DNA of 38,500 bases from Chloroflexota bacterium. GTDB lineage: Bacteria > Chloroflexota > UBA6077 > JACCZL01. Below the pieces are notes generated by a model. The model was not told the DNA's origin. It saw nothing but the letters and a program-made list of their open reading frames with translations, and made no database searches. This document shows, piece after piece, positions 16,628-25,159 of this stretch. Within the stretch, counting starts at the first letter, position 1, and each line of letters starts with the position of its first letter. A program made the position numbers and the translations under genes. The stretch covers positions 1 to 38,500 of the forward strand of contig JADLFM010000024.1 in assembly GCA_020845495.1 (NCBI GenBank), written 5' to 3'.

Positions 16628-17560
16628 ATGCGATCGCTTCTATCCCGCTTAGTTCTCATCGCCATCGTCCTTCCACTCACCGGCACGCTCACGCCGATGC
16701 CGACCAGTGCCGAACCCATCGGCAGCCCGAGCTTCCTGGTGACCGGCTCCTGGGTTGCACAGCTTGGCAACAGCCCGGACGTCGTGATCGTCGATGCGCG
16801 CCCGCCGGATGCCTACGCTCAGGGCCACATCCCTGGCGCCGTCAACCTGCCGTCGCCGAGCCTCGCGACGCGCAGCAGCGAGGAGATCGAGACCGGCCCC
16901 TGGCGCGATCGCACCGTGGGGCAGCTCGGAGCTCTCGGTATCACTCCGAGCAACATGGTTGTTGCCTATGACGACCAGGGCAGTTATTTTGCGGCACGGG
17001 CACGGTGGGCGCTGAAGCACCTCGGCCACGAGCGAGCCGTCATCCTCGACGGCGGCCTCTCGGCCTGGACCAAGCTCGGCCAGCCCCTCAGCACTGATGC
17101 GCCCGCTCGCGCCCCGACCACCTACACCGGAACGACAGATCCCGAGCGGCTCGCCACCGCGCAGTACATCCGCGATCGACTTGGCAATCCTGGCGTGCAG
17201 ATCCTCGACGTTCGCACGCTCGCGATGTACACGGGCGAGGACCCGGGCACCTTCAAGCGAAGTGGCCACATCCCGACCGCGCTACATCTCGACTGGGTTA
17301 ACAACGTCCAGGCCGAGTCGCCGCGTACCTTCAAGAGCCTGGCTGAAATCCAGGCGCTGTACGACGGTATCGGCCTCGACCGGAACAAGGAGATCATCGT
17401 CTACTGCAACGGCGGCGTCTGGTCGGCGAACACCCTGTTCGTCCTGGAGATGCTCGGCTACCCGCGTGTGCGTCTCTACTCGGCGTCGTGGGGCGAGTGG
17501 GGCAACCGCGACGACCTGCCAATCGCAATCGGTCCCGAACCCGGTGCCGCACCCAACTGA
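16628..17560 (+). CDS. Exported two-domain rhodanese (thiosulfate/3-mercaptopyruvate sulfurtransferase)
   Basis: A 310-residue protein from ATG 16628. A Sec signal peptide is clear (SLLSRLVLIAIVLPLTG, cleavage probably after PTSA near residue 28). The first rhodanese domain (about 38-155) has VVIVDARPPDAYAQGHIPGA and AWTKLG but no cysteine at the loop (VAYDDQGS), typical of the inactive N-terminal half. The second (about 175-300) has QILDVRTLAMYTGE and the catalytic loop VYCNGGVWSAN with Cys260. It would transfer sulfane sulfur outside the cytoplasm. A clear hairpin terminator follows, so it is probably monocistronic. Confidence 0.93.
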   Translation: MRSLLSRLVLIAIVLPLTGTLTPMPTSAEPIGSPSFLVTGSWVAQLGNSPDVVIVDARPPDAYAQGHIPGAVNLPSPSLATRSSEEIETGPWRDRTVGQLGALGITPSNMVVAYDDQGSYFAARARWALKHLGHERAVILDGGLSAWTKLGQPLSTDAPARAPTTYTGTTDPERLATAQYIRDRLGNPGVQILDVRTLAMYTGEDPGTFKRSGHIPTALHLDWVNNVQAESPRTFKSLAEIQALYDGIGLDRNKEIIVYCNGGVWSANTLFVLEMLGYPRVRLYSASWGEWGNRDDLPIAIGPEPGAAPN

Positions 17561-17580
17561 GCATTGTTCCTGGTCGTAAC

Positions 17581-17614
17581 AAGGGGCGGATGCAGCGGCC
17601 TGCATCCGCCCTTT
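17581..17614 (+). terminator. Rho-independent terminator after secreted rhodanese
   Basis: GGGCGGATGCAG (17584-17595) pairs with CTGCATCCGCCC (17600-17611) around loop CGGC, 12 perfect bp, with flanking AAG/TTT extending the stem. A short TTT follows. It lies 21 bp after the rhodanese stop. Confidence 0.85.
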
Positions 17615-17721
17615 CCGGTTCACAGACCCTGGCATAGTCTCCATGTCTGCCACGTGGCACGGTCGAAGTCAAACGGCCTACGCTAGGGAACGGTGCAGGA
17701 CGAACAGGCTCCGTGGGCTAG

Positions 17722-19062
17722 ATGGGCAATGTCATGCAGCCAGAGACCCAATACGTGCGAAGCGGCGACGTCCACATCGCCTACCAGGTCATGGGAGATG
17801 GCCCTATCGATCTGGTCTGGGTCCCCGGGTTCGTATCTCACCTCGAGCATGACTGGGAGGAGCCGTCCCGGGCCCGGTTCTTCCGTCGCTTGGCCACCTT
17901 CGCCAGACTGATCCGCCTCGACAAGCGGGGCACCGGGCTTTCCGATCGCGTCTCAGAAGTTGCCACGCTGGAACAGCGGATGGATGACGTGCGCGCCGTG
18001 ATGGACGCAGTCGGCTCGGAGCGCGCCGCGCTTTTCGGTGCGTCGGAGGGTGGAGCGATGAGCCTGCTGTTCGCCGCCACCTACCCTGCGAGGACATCTG
18101 CACTCGTGGTGTACGGTGCAATGGCACGGTGCGTCCGGGCGGAGGATTATCCGTGGGGTCCCTCAATCGAGACATTCGATCGAGTCTTCGCCGAGATGTC
18201 CGAGAAATGGGGGCGGACCGACAACATGGTTTTCACGTTCGCCCCATCGCTCGCCGGTGATGCGCGCCATCGCGAGTGGTACCGAAATATGCAGCGACTC
18301 GGAGCGAGCCCCGGGACCGCGATCGCTCTGTTGAAGATGAATACGGGGATCGACGTCAGACATGTCTTGCCGACGATTCGGGTCCCGACGCTCGTTCTCC
18401 ATGCGACCGGCGACCAGATGGCGACAGTCGAACACGGCCGTTACATCGCGGAACGGATCCCGGATGCTCGATTTGTGGAGCTTCCAGGCGTCGATCACGG
18501 CTGGTACACGGGTAACTTCGATCGCATCCTCGGCGAAGTCGAGGAGTTTCTCACCGGCACTTCCCACGCGGTCGAGCCAGATCGGATCCTCGCCACGGTC
18601 CTCTTTACCGACATCGTCGGCTCGACCCAACGTCTGGCCGAGCTCGGTGACGAGCGCTGGTGCGAGTTGCTTGACGAGCACTTCAGGATGGCTCGGCGCG
18701 AGCTCGTCCGCTTCCGAGGTCGCGAGATCAAGACGACCGGCGACGGGCTGCTCGCAACCTTTGACGGCCCGGCTCGGGCCATTCGCTGCGCCACCACGCT
18801 GCAGCATCAGGTCCGTCAACTTGGCATCGAGATCCGAGCGGGGCTGCATACCGGCGAAGTTGAGCTGTTGGACCAGGATCTGGGCGGGATCGCCGTGCAC
18901 CTCGGTGCACGCGTGATGGCGGAGGCCGGGGCGAGCGAGGTGCTCGTCTCTAGCACGGTGAAAGATCTCGTGGCCGGCTCGGGAATCGAGTTCGAGGATC
19001 GGGGTACCCACGTCCTCAAAGGCGCCCCGGGCGGCTGGCGCTTGTTCCGCGTCGTCCTCTGA
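17722..19062 (+). CDS. Alpha/beta-hydrolase fused to a class III nucleotide cyclase
   Basis: A 446-residue fusion. Residues 1-280 are an alpha/beta hydrolase with nucleophile elbow GASEGG (S108), acid D231 in LHATGDQMA and histidine H259 in GVDHGWY. Residues about 287-446 are a class III cyclase: LFTDIVGSTQRLAELGD and IKTTGDGLLATF hold both metal Asp and the lysine. The transition-state Asn is His (GIAVHLGARV), a known variant in actinobacterial-type fusions of this kind. The hydrolase may bind or hydrolyse a small ester or lactone that controls cyclase activity; this is inference. The start is uncertain between ATG 17722 and ATG 17734, neither with a strong ribosome site. Confidence 0.92.
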   Translation: MGNVMQPETQYVRSGDVHIAYQVMGDGPIDLVWVPGFVSHLEHDWEEPSRARFFRRLATFARLIRLDKRGTGLSDRVSEVATLEQRMDDVRAVMDAVGSERAALFGASEGGAMSLLFAATYPARTSALVVYGAMARCVRAEDYPWGPSIETFDRVFAEMSEKWGRTDNMVFTFAPSLAGDARHREWYRNMQRLGASPGTAIALLKMNTGIDVRHVLPTIRVPTLVLHATGDQMATVEHGRYIAERIPDARFVELPGVDHGWYTGNFDRILGEVEEFLTGTSHAVEPDRILATVLFTDIVGSTQRLAELGDERWCELLDEHFRMARRELVRFRGREIKTTGDGLLATFDGPARAIRCATTLQHQVRQLGIEIRAGLHTGEVELLDQDLGGIAVHLGARVMAEAGASEVLVSSTVKDLVAGSGIEFEDRGTHVLKGAPGGWRLFRVVL

Positions 19063-19166
19063 TCGCCTTCCATCCACCTGGGAGTGCACGTCGCTGATCT
19101 GGACGTGAGGCCGCGAGGACGACACATCTCCGTTTTCGGATGATCTCGGTGCCCCGACCGTGACGT

Positions 19167-19523
19167 CTACGGCGTTACCGAAGGGTCCGGTGCGTTGGCG
19201 CGCTCCATCCAGGGAGTCACCCAGCCGTTCGCGACCACGCTGTCGCGCGGGTCGACTCCGGTCACTGCGTCTACCGTGGAGGACGATGGCGAAATGATGA
19301 CGTAGGCGGTGGTGCGCCCGACCATCGCCCCTCCAAGCAGAACCATCAGCGCCATGAAGACGCTCACGATCACCGGGACGAGAGCCTCCATGGCGAGGCG
19401 GCGAGCCGTCGACGGAGGAAGGCGTCGGTCCTGAACGATGGCGTGCCATCGCTCGGCCACCGGGTAGCCAATCTCGTGTATGCTCGGAATCGACAGGTGC
19501 GCGCTAGCTTTGATTGCATGCAT
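19167..19523 (-). CDS. Hypothetical single-pass membrane protein
   Basis: A possible 118-residue protein from ATG 19523 (open to an ATG at 19583). It has a polar N-terminus (ERWHAIVQDRRLPPSTARRL), one strong hydrophobic segment (ALVPVIVSVFMALMVLLGGA) and a polar tail. I do not recognise it. It is kept because the transmembrane pattern is protein-like and the surrounding 19063-19783 interval holds nothing better. No clear ribosome site was found. Confidence 0.35.
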   Translation of the reverse strand: MHAIKASAHLSIPSIHEIGYPVAERWHAIVQDRRLPPSTARRLAMEALVPVIVSVFMALMVLLGGAMVGRTTAYVIISPSSSTVDAVTGVDPRDSVVANGWVTPWMERANAPDPSVTP

Positions 19524-19783
19524 TGGGTCCACCAGCTTCCATTCAGCGCCGATCTGTGGGGGTGGTCCTTGCCAGAACCGCATCCACAGTCACCCTACGG
19601 GCACACCGACACGGCGGACATCAGCAGGCCGGTCTAACGTGGCTACCTATTCGCTCGCGGTGCCTCGGACATGGCAGATCGGCAGAAATGCCTACGCGTC
19701 ACACCAATGCGGCGTCGAGGCAGCAGGGCGAGCCTGAGGCGCGGGCGCCGCTATCCGAGCGTTGGCCCGAAGATCAGGCAGCG

Positions 19784-22408
19784 TCAACCGTCGGTGGGCG
19801 CTTCGAGCCCCTGTCGAACGACCCAGGCAGCGACCTGAGAGCGGCTCCTGAAGCCGAGCTTGGACAAGATGCTGGCGACGTGGGCGTGGACGGTGCGCTC
19901 ACTGATGACGAGGCTTGAAGCGATCTGTCGGTTGCTCAGCCCGCGCGCCATCAGAGCCGCCACCTCCCGCTCCCGCGTAGTGAGAGGGGAGTCTTGCGGG
20001 ACCGACGTCACCGGCAGGGCTACGGTCCCTGCGTTGGGAGCTGAGGCGGCCGCGTGAAGCTGGGACGCGAGCGTGCTGGCATGCTCGACGGCCTGATCGA
20101 GCGCGAGGCTCCGTCCCTCAGACCAGGACGTCTCGTAGGCCGCGTCGCCGAGCGCGGCGCGCGCAGCTACCTCGGCCCGTTCCACAGCGGGGCGTTCCAC
20201 GGGCGCAACCGCGAAGTTGATCTCTTCGCGTAGCGCCGACGCAGCCCCGAGCAGCCGAGCCGCATCGTGTGACAGGCGAGCATGATCCGCGTCGCTGAGC
20301 GCCGAGGCCACCTGGGCCAACCCCTCGAGACTCCGGGCGATGTTGTACCGATCGCCGATTTCGTGGCAGCGGGTCAGGCTCCGTGAGAAATACTCCGCCG
20401 CCACGCCAGGATCGCCGCGAGCCAGAGCGATCGTTCCGAGGTCCAGCAGGCAGGTGTGGAGACCGTGTGCCTGCAGGGCTATGTAGGCTGCCAGGCTCTC
20501 CTCAAGAAGCGCCATTGCGCGGTCGAGATCACCTTGTCGAAAGATTACCGTGCCTAGCCGGTGGCGTGAATCGGCGATGCCCCAGAGTGAGCCGATCTTC
20601 TGGGCGACGGCGACACACTCTTCGAGCAGCACCCGTGCGCGCGCGTAGTCTCCCACGCGCATGATGGTCTCGCCGAGCTGATTCAAGGTCCACCAGACGC
20701 CGTATGCATGGCTCAGGCGCCGGAACGTCGCGAGGCTGGTTTCGAAGAGGGACACCGCGCGGTCGTAGTCGCCCGAGGAGCGCGCGACGACCGCGAGCCA
20801 GACCGTCGCTCGGGCCTCGCCAACCTCGTCGTGGATGCGTTGCGCGAGTGCGATAGCCTCCAGGATCGCCGTCTCCGCCTCTTGCAGCCGCCCGAGCTGC
20901 TGACAGAGGTTGCAGAGGCAGATCAGCGCCTTCACGCGGGGATGAATGGCGAACCACCAGCCCGCTTGATCACCATGAAGCGGGCCCGTGGCGGCGCCGA
21001 CACCGGGGCCGGCAGGCTCTCCGTCCGCTCGGTCGCCGGCGAGAGCTCTCTCGCGATCGGCAGCGAGAACCCGCTCCAGCCAGCGCCGACCTTCGTCGAG
21101 ATGATCGCGGAAATACCAGAAGGCGAAGAACGCCCCACCCAATCGAAGGCCGATCGCCTTGCTGGTCGCTTCCGGGTCGGCCATGCTCCAGGTGAGTGCT
21201 GCCCGAACGTTGTCGACCTCGGCGGCGAGACGATCGAGCCATTCCGGGCCTGAAGGTCCCCGCACCTGAGTCTCCACGTGCTCGGCAAAGCCGGTGCACC
21301 ACGCCAGATGGTCGCGTCGGGCCGACATCTCTTCGCCTGACAGGGCGAGCTGCTCAAGGCCGAGCTCGCGGATGGTGTCGAGCATGAAGTAGCGCGGCTC
21401 GCCGCCAGGTCCGTCTGCCTCACGCAGCAGGCTGGAGTCGACCAACGATGCCACGTGCTCCAGGCACACGGGCGATACCAGTCGTCCCGGCTGGCCGGCG
21501 TCCCTGGTGTCGCCTTCGCCGACAGCCTGGGCGGCCTCCAGCGTGCAACCGCCGACGAACACCGACAGGCGGCGGAATAGCCGCCGTTCGTCATCGCCGA
21601 GCAGGTCATAGCTCCAGGCAATAGTGTCCCGGAGGGTGCGGTGGCGCGCGGGCAGGTCTCGCGCCCCACTGGTCAGCAGGGTGAGACGCCTGTCGAGCCA
21701 TCCCAGCGTGGCCTGAGGTGAGAGCAGCTTCGCCCGCGCCGCCGCCAACTCGATCGCCAGCGGCAAACCGTCGAGGCGGCGACAGATCTCGCCGACTGTG
21801 GGGGCATTCGCCTCGGTCAGCACGAAATCGGACCGGACGTCGGTGGCCCGCTGGACGAAGAGCGACACCGACGGGATCGCCGACAGCTCCTCGGCAGTGA
21901 GTGGCCGGCTGGGCTCCGGCAACGCCAGGGGTGGCACGGCATATTCATGCTCGCCCCGGAGGTGGAGCGGTGCACGGCTGGTCACGAGCACCTTGACACA
22001 CGGGCATGCGGCGAGCAGGTCGGCAACAGTCGTCGCTGCCGGCAGGATACGCTCGAAGCTGTCCAGAAGCAGGAGAAGGTTCTTCTGGCTCAGGTACTCC
22101 GTCAGCACCTCGAATAGCGGCCGTCGTCCCGTGTCACGCACGCCAAGGGCATCCGCGACGGTCGCCGTGAGCAGTGCCGAGTCATCGATTGGGGCGAGGT
22201 CCACAAACGTGGCGCCGTCGACGAGTTGCTCTGGCAGTCGGCCAAGAACCTCGACGCCGACCCGCGTCTTCCCGACGCCCCCTGGGACGGTCAGTGTCAC
22301 CAGGCGGACGTCGTCGCGAGCCAGCAGCGCACGCACGGCCTGAACTTCGTGCTGCCGCCCAATGAGCGGCGTTGGCTGCGACGGAATCCCACTCCGCGAT
22401 TCAGTCAT
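19784..22408 (-). CDS. LuxR-family regulator with STAND (NB-ARC-like) ATPase and TPR repeats
   Basis: An 874-residue MalT/AfsR-like regulator from ATG 22408. It has Walker A VPGGVGKTR (about 42-50), Walker B LLLLLDSFE and the STAND signature SRAPLHLRGEHEYAVPPLAL. A GLPLAIELAAARAKLLSPQA segment follows, then helical repeats from about 380 to 700. Residues about 808-865 are a LuxR helix-turn-helix: LTTREREVAALMARGLSNRQ, then IASSLVISERTVHAHVASIL. It lacks the N-terminal cyclase of its four upstream paralogues but shares their ATPase, TPR and conserved SWSEGRSLALDQAVEHA motif. It probably binds DNA after ligand-triggered oligomerisation. It is the last gene of the minus-strand array; the next gene upstream ends 74 bp away. 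Confidence 0.93.
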   Translation of the reverse strand: MTESRSGIPSQPTPLIGRQHEVQAVRALLARDDVRLVTLTVPGGVGKTRVGVEVLGRLPEQLVDGATFVDLAPIDDSALLTATVADALGVRDTGRRPLFEVLTEYLSQKNLLLLLDSFERILPAATTVADLLAACPCVKVLVTSRAPLHLRGEHEYAVPPLALPEPSRPLTAEELSAIPSVSLFVQRATDVRSDFVLTEANAPTVGEICRRLDGLPLAIELAAARAKLLSPQATLGWLDRRLTLLTSGARDLPARHRTLRDTIAWSYDLLGDDERRLFRRLSVFVGGCTLEAAQAVGEGDTRDAGQPGRLVSPVCLEHVASLVDSSLLREADGPGGEPRYFMLDTIRELGLEQLALSGEEMSARRDHLAWCTGFAEHVETQVRGPSGPEWLDRLAAEVDNVRAALTWSMADPEATSKAIGLRLGGAFFAFWYFRDHLDEGRRWLERVLAADRERALAGDRADGEPAGPGVGAATGPLHGDQAGWWFAIHPRVKALICLCNLCQQLGRLQEAETAILEAIALAQRIHDEVGEARATVWLAVVARSSGDYDRAVSLFETSLATFRRLSHAYGVWWTLNQLGETIMRVGDYARARVLLEECVAVAQKIGSLWGIADSRHRLGTVIFRQGDLDRAMALLEESLAAYIALQAHGLHTCLLDLGTIALARGDPGVAAEYFSRSLTRCHEIGDRYNIARSLEGLAQVASALSDADHARLSHDAARLLGAASALREEINFAVAPVERPAVERAEVAARAALGDAAYETSWSEGRSLALDQAVEHASTLASQLHAAASAPNAGTVALPVTSVPQDSPLTTREREVAALMARGLSNRQIASSLVISERTVHAHVASILSKLGFRSRSQVAAWVVRQGLEAPTDG

Positions 22409-22482
22409 CGGTCATCATCGAAAAGAGCGCGGCACTGTAAACGGACCTCGTCCGTAAGACCGCCTCACCCGATCTGTCGTGC

Positions 22483-25143
22483 TCATCCGACGCCTTCGAG
22501 TGAATAGGCGACGGCCTGCTGCAGCGTCATCTCGCCGCCCGTGGACCATTCGGCCGTGAATGCTTCCTCGCCGAGGGCCGTGCACGCAGCAGCGACCGTT
22601 TGATCGTGGACGGCGCGCGCGCTTGGGCGGGGCGCAATCCCGGCATCGTTGCGCAAGCGCTCGGCGGCCCCGAGAAAGCGAGCGGCGCGGACGTACTGTC
22701 CCCGAAGGGTCGCGACGTATGCCAACTGCTCCAAGTTGTCCGTGCCGCACGGAGCGTCCACCAGCTCACGCAGCAGGCCCAGACTCTCCTGCAGGAGCGT
22801 GGCCGCTCGCTCGGTCGCCCCCTCGCCGAATGCCAGCGACCCGAGGCCGCGCAGGGCATTGGCGATGCCATGCCGGTCGCCGTTTGCTCGACAGATGCTC
22901 AACGCCTCGTCGAACAAGCTTCCGGCCCGAGCCCGATCGCCGTGGTACTCGCTGAGCCGGGCCAGGGTTGCAATGGGCGACTCGACGTAGGTCGCGATGA
23001 TCTCGCTGTGGGGCCTGCGCGCCCCGACTCGGCGCAACAGGTCGACGCACTCCTCAATGAGTACCATCGCGGTCGCCTGATCGCCGCGTTGCCAGGTGGC
23101 CGCCGCCAGGTTCGCAAGCCCGGTGGCGAGGCCGCGCTCGTCGCCGATTTCTTGCCACAACGCCAGGCTCCGCTCCAGGCACGGGATCGCCGCCGCGATA
23201 TCGCCCATCTGTACCCCGATGAATCCCGCGACGCCGAGCAGCGTGGCGCGCGACGCGGGGCTTCCTGTTGTCCGGGCGACCAGCCGGCCCACCCGACCCT
23301 GGGCCTCGCGGCCGTGGCCGCGCATGACCCAGAACCAGGCCAGATCCCCAGCCATGGTCGCCGCGACGTCCGTCCCGTTCGACTCTGCCTCAACCGCGTC
23401 AAGTGCCGCCCGACAGTTGCCGTGCTCCTCCTCAAGGCGGTCGAACCAGATGGTCCCCTGACGACCCCGTAACTCGGGCGCCGCGCTCTCGGTGAACGTG
23501 ACGAAGTAATCTCGGTGCCGCAGATGAGCACGGGAAGCCTCGCGGCTCGCTTCGAGCCGCTCCAGGGCGTACTCGCGGATGGTCTCTAGCATCGTGAAGC
23601 GCGGCTCGTTGCCGACGGTGTGGTCCTGGCGCACCAGGCTGGCATCGATGAGGGCACCGACGCCATCCAGGATGTCGATCCCGAGGTCGCCGTCCTGGTC
23701 ACACACGGTCTCGACGGCTTCCAACGTGAACCCGCCGACGAAAACGCCGAGGCGTCGATACAGCCGCTGCTCGGGCGGGTGAAGCAGGTCGTAGCTCCAG
23801 GCGATGGCGCTCCTGAGCGTCTGCTGCCGGGCCGGCAGGTCGCGCCGACCGCCGGTCAGGAGGTCGAGGCTGTGGCCCAGACGAGCCAGCAGCGCCTCCG
23901 GGGCCAGCAGGCGGGTGCGCGCCGCCGCCAGCTCGATGGCCAGCGGCAGCCCGTCCAGGCGGGCGCAGATCGCGGCCACGGCGGGTGCGTTGGCGTTCGT
24001 GACCCCGAAGTCCGGCCGGATGGCCGTCGCCCGATCGATGAACAGCGCGACCGCCTCGTACTGGGAGAGCGCCGCAGGCGTGATTGGCTGCCCGGCCGCG
24101 GGGAGCACCAGCGGCGGCACCGGGTACTCGTGCTCGCTGCGTAGCTGGAGCGGCGCACGACTGGTGACCAGGGCTGAGAGCATCGGGCAGCGCCACAGCA
24201 GGTCGTCCACGACCGATGCCGCGTCGAGCACCTGCTCGAAGTTATCCAGCAGAAGCAGGACTCGTCGATCTCGCAGGCGGTCTACCAGGACATCCAGGAG
24301 TGGGCGGCCCGAGGCATCCGCCAGACCCAGCGTCTGGGCGACCCGGGAGGCCACCAGACCGGAGTCCGAGATGGGCGCGAGCTCGACGAAGAAGACGCCG
24401 TCGCCGAAGTCGCTGGCCAGCTCGGCAGCCACCTGCAAGGCGAGCCGGGTCTTGCCGATCCCGCCCGGTCCGGTGAGGGTGACCAGCCGAACATCGGCAT
24501 GCATCAGTAACGTGGTCACCGCTGCAACCGCCTGCTCCCGGCCGATCAACGGCGTGGTCTGGATCGGCAGGTTGTTCGGATGACGGTCCAGCGTCCGGAG
24601 CGGGGGGAAGTCGGAGCCCAGGCCGGTGCTACTCAACTGAAAGACGCGCTCGGGGCGAATCAGGTCTTTCAGGCGATGCTCTCCAAGGTCTGCCAGCGTG
24701 GTCCCCTTGGGGAGCACATCGCGGACCAACTCGTGGGTCGCCTGCGAGAGCAGGACCTGGCCGCCGTGGCCGGCGCTGAGGATCCGTGCGGCCCGGTTCA
24801 GGGTCGGGCCGTAGTAGTCGCCGTCACGTTCTTCGGCGGCGCCGGTGTGCAGCGCCATCCTGACCCGGATCGGGCCGATCGCACCCCAAGGCTCGGCCTG
24901 GAGTCGGCGTTGGGCTTCCATCGCGGCCGTGACAGCGTCTGGGGCGCGCGGGAACGCGGCATGGAAGGCATCGCCCATGGTCTTGACGACGTAGCCACCG
25001 TGGGCCTGTATCACCTCTCGGACAAGCGCATCGTGCCGCGCGAGGGCCACGCGCATCGCCTCGGGCTGGTGTTCCCAGCGCGCGGTGCTGCCCTCGATAT
25101 CCGTGAACAGGAACGTCACCGTCCCGCTGGGCAGCCCCGGCAT
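22483..25143 (-). CDS. Cyclase-STAND-TPR signalling protein (paralogue A)
   Basis: An 886-residue protein from ATG 25143 (MPGLPSGTVTF), chosen because GGAG precedes it and the other paralogues start alike. The class III cyclase domain (1-170) has every key residue: metal D15 and D58, purine-specifying K54 and D109, and N116/R120 (FTDIEGS; VVKTMGDAF; GDYYGPTLNRAAR). It is predicted to be an active adenylate-type cyclase. The ATPase has GPGGIGKTR and LLLLDNFEQVL. TPR-like repeats follow. The protein ends just after a GGEMTLQQAVAYSLEG motif, where the LuxR paralogue continues into its DNA-binding domain. It starts 16 bp after paralogue B's stop. Confidence 0.92.
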   Translation of the reverse strand: MPGLPSGTVTFLFTDIEGSTARWEHQPEAMRVALARHDALVREVIQAHGGYVVKTMGDAFHAAFPRAPDAVTAAMEAQRRLQAEPWGAIGPIRVRMALHTGAAEERDGDYYGPTLNRAARILSAGHGGQVLLSQATHELVRDVLPKGTTLADLGEHRLKDLIRPERVFQLSSTGLGSDFPPLRTLDRHPNNLPIQTTPLIGREQAVAAVTTLLMHADVRLVTLTGPGGIGKTRLALQVAAELASDFGDGVFFVELAPISDSGLVASRVAQTLGLADASGRPLLDVLVDRLRDRRVLLLLDNFEQVLDAASVVDDLLWRCPMLSALVTSRAPLQLRSEHEYPVPPLVLPAAGQPITPAALSQYEAVALFIDRATAIRPDFGVTNANAPAVAAICARLDGLPLAIELAAARTRLLAPEALLARLGHSLDLLTGGRRDLPARQQTLRSAIAWSYDLLHPPEQRLYRRLGVFVGGFTLEAVETVCDQDGDLGIDILDGVGALIDASLVRQDHTVGNEPRFTMLETIREYALERLEASREASRAHLRHRDYFVTFTESAAPELRGRQGTIWFDRLEEEHGNCRAALDAVEAESNGTDVAATMAGDLAWFWVMRGHGREAQGRVGRLVARTTGSPASRATLLGVAGFIGVQMGDIAAAIPCLERSLALWQEIGDERGLATGLANLAAATWQRGDQATAMVLIEECVDLLRRVGARRPHSEIIATYVESPIATLARLSEYHGDRARAGSLFDEALSICRANGDRHGIANALRGLGSLAFGEGATERAATLLQESLGLLRELVDAPCGTDNLEQLAYVATLRGQYVRAARFLGAAERLRNDAGIAPRPSARAVHDQTVAAACTALGEEAFTAEWSTGGEMTLQQAVAYSLEGVG

Positions 25144-25159
25144 GTGCTCCAGCCTTCCG

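Noticed and set aside
18163..19449. 428-residue minus-strand frame
   Set aside because: Antisense shadow of the hydrolase-cyclase gene; low-complexity Arg/His/Asp-rich sequence without domains.
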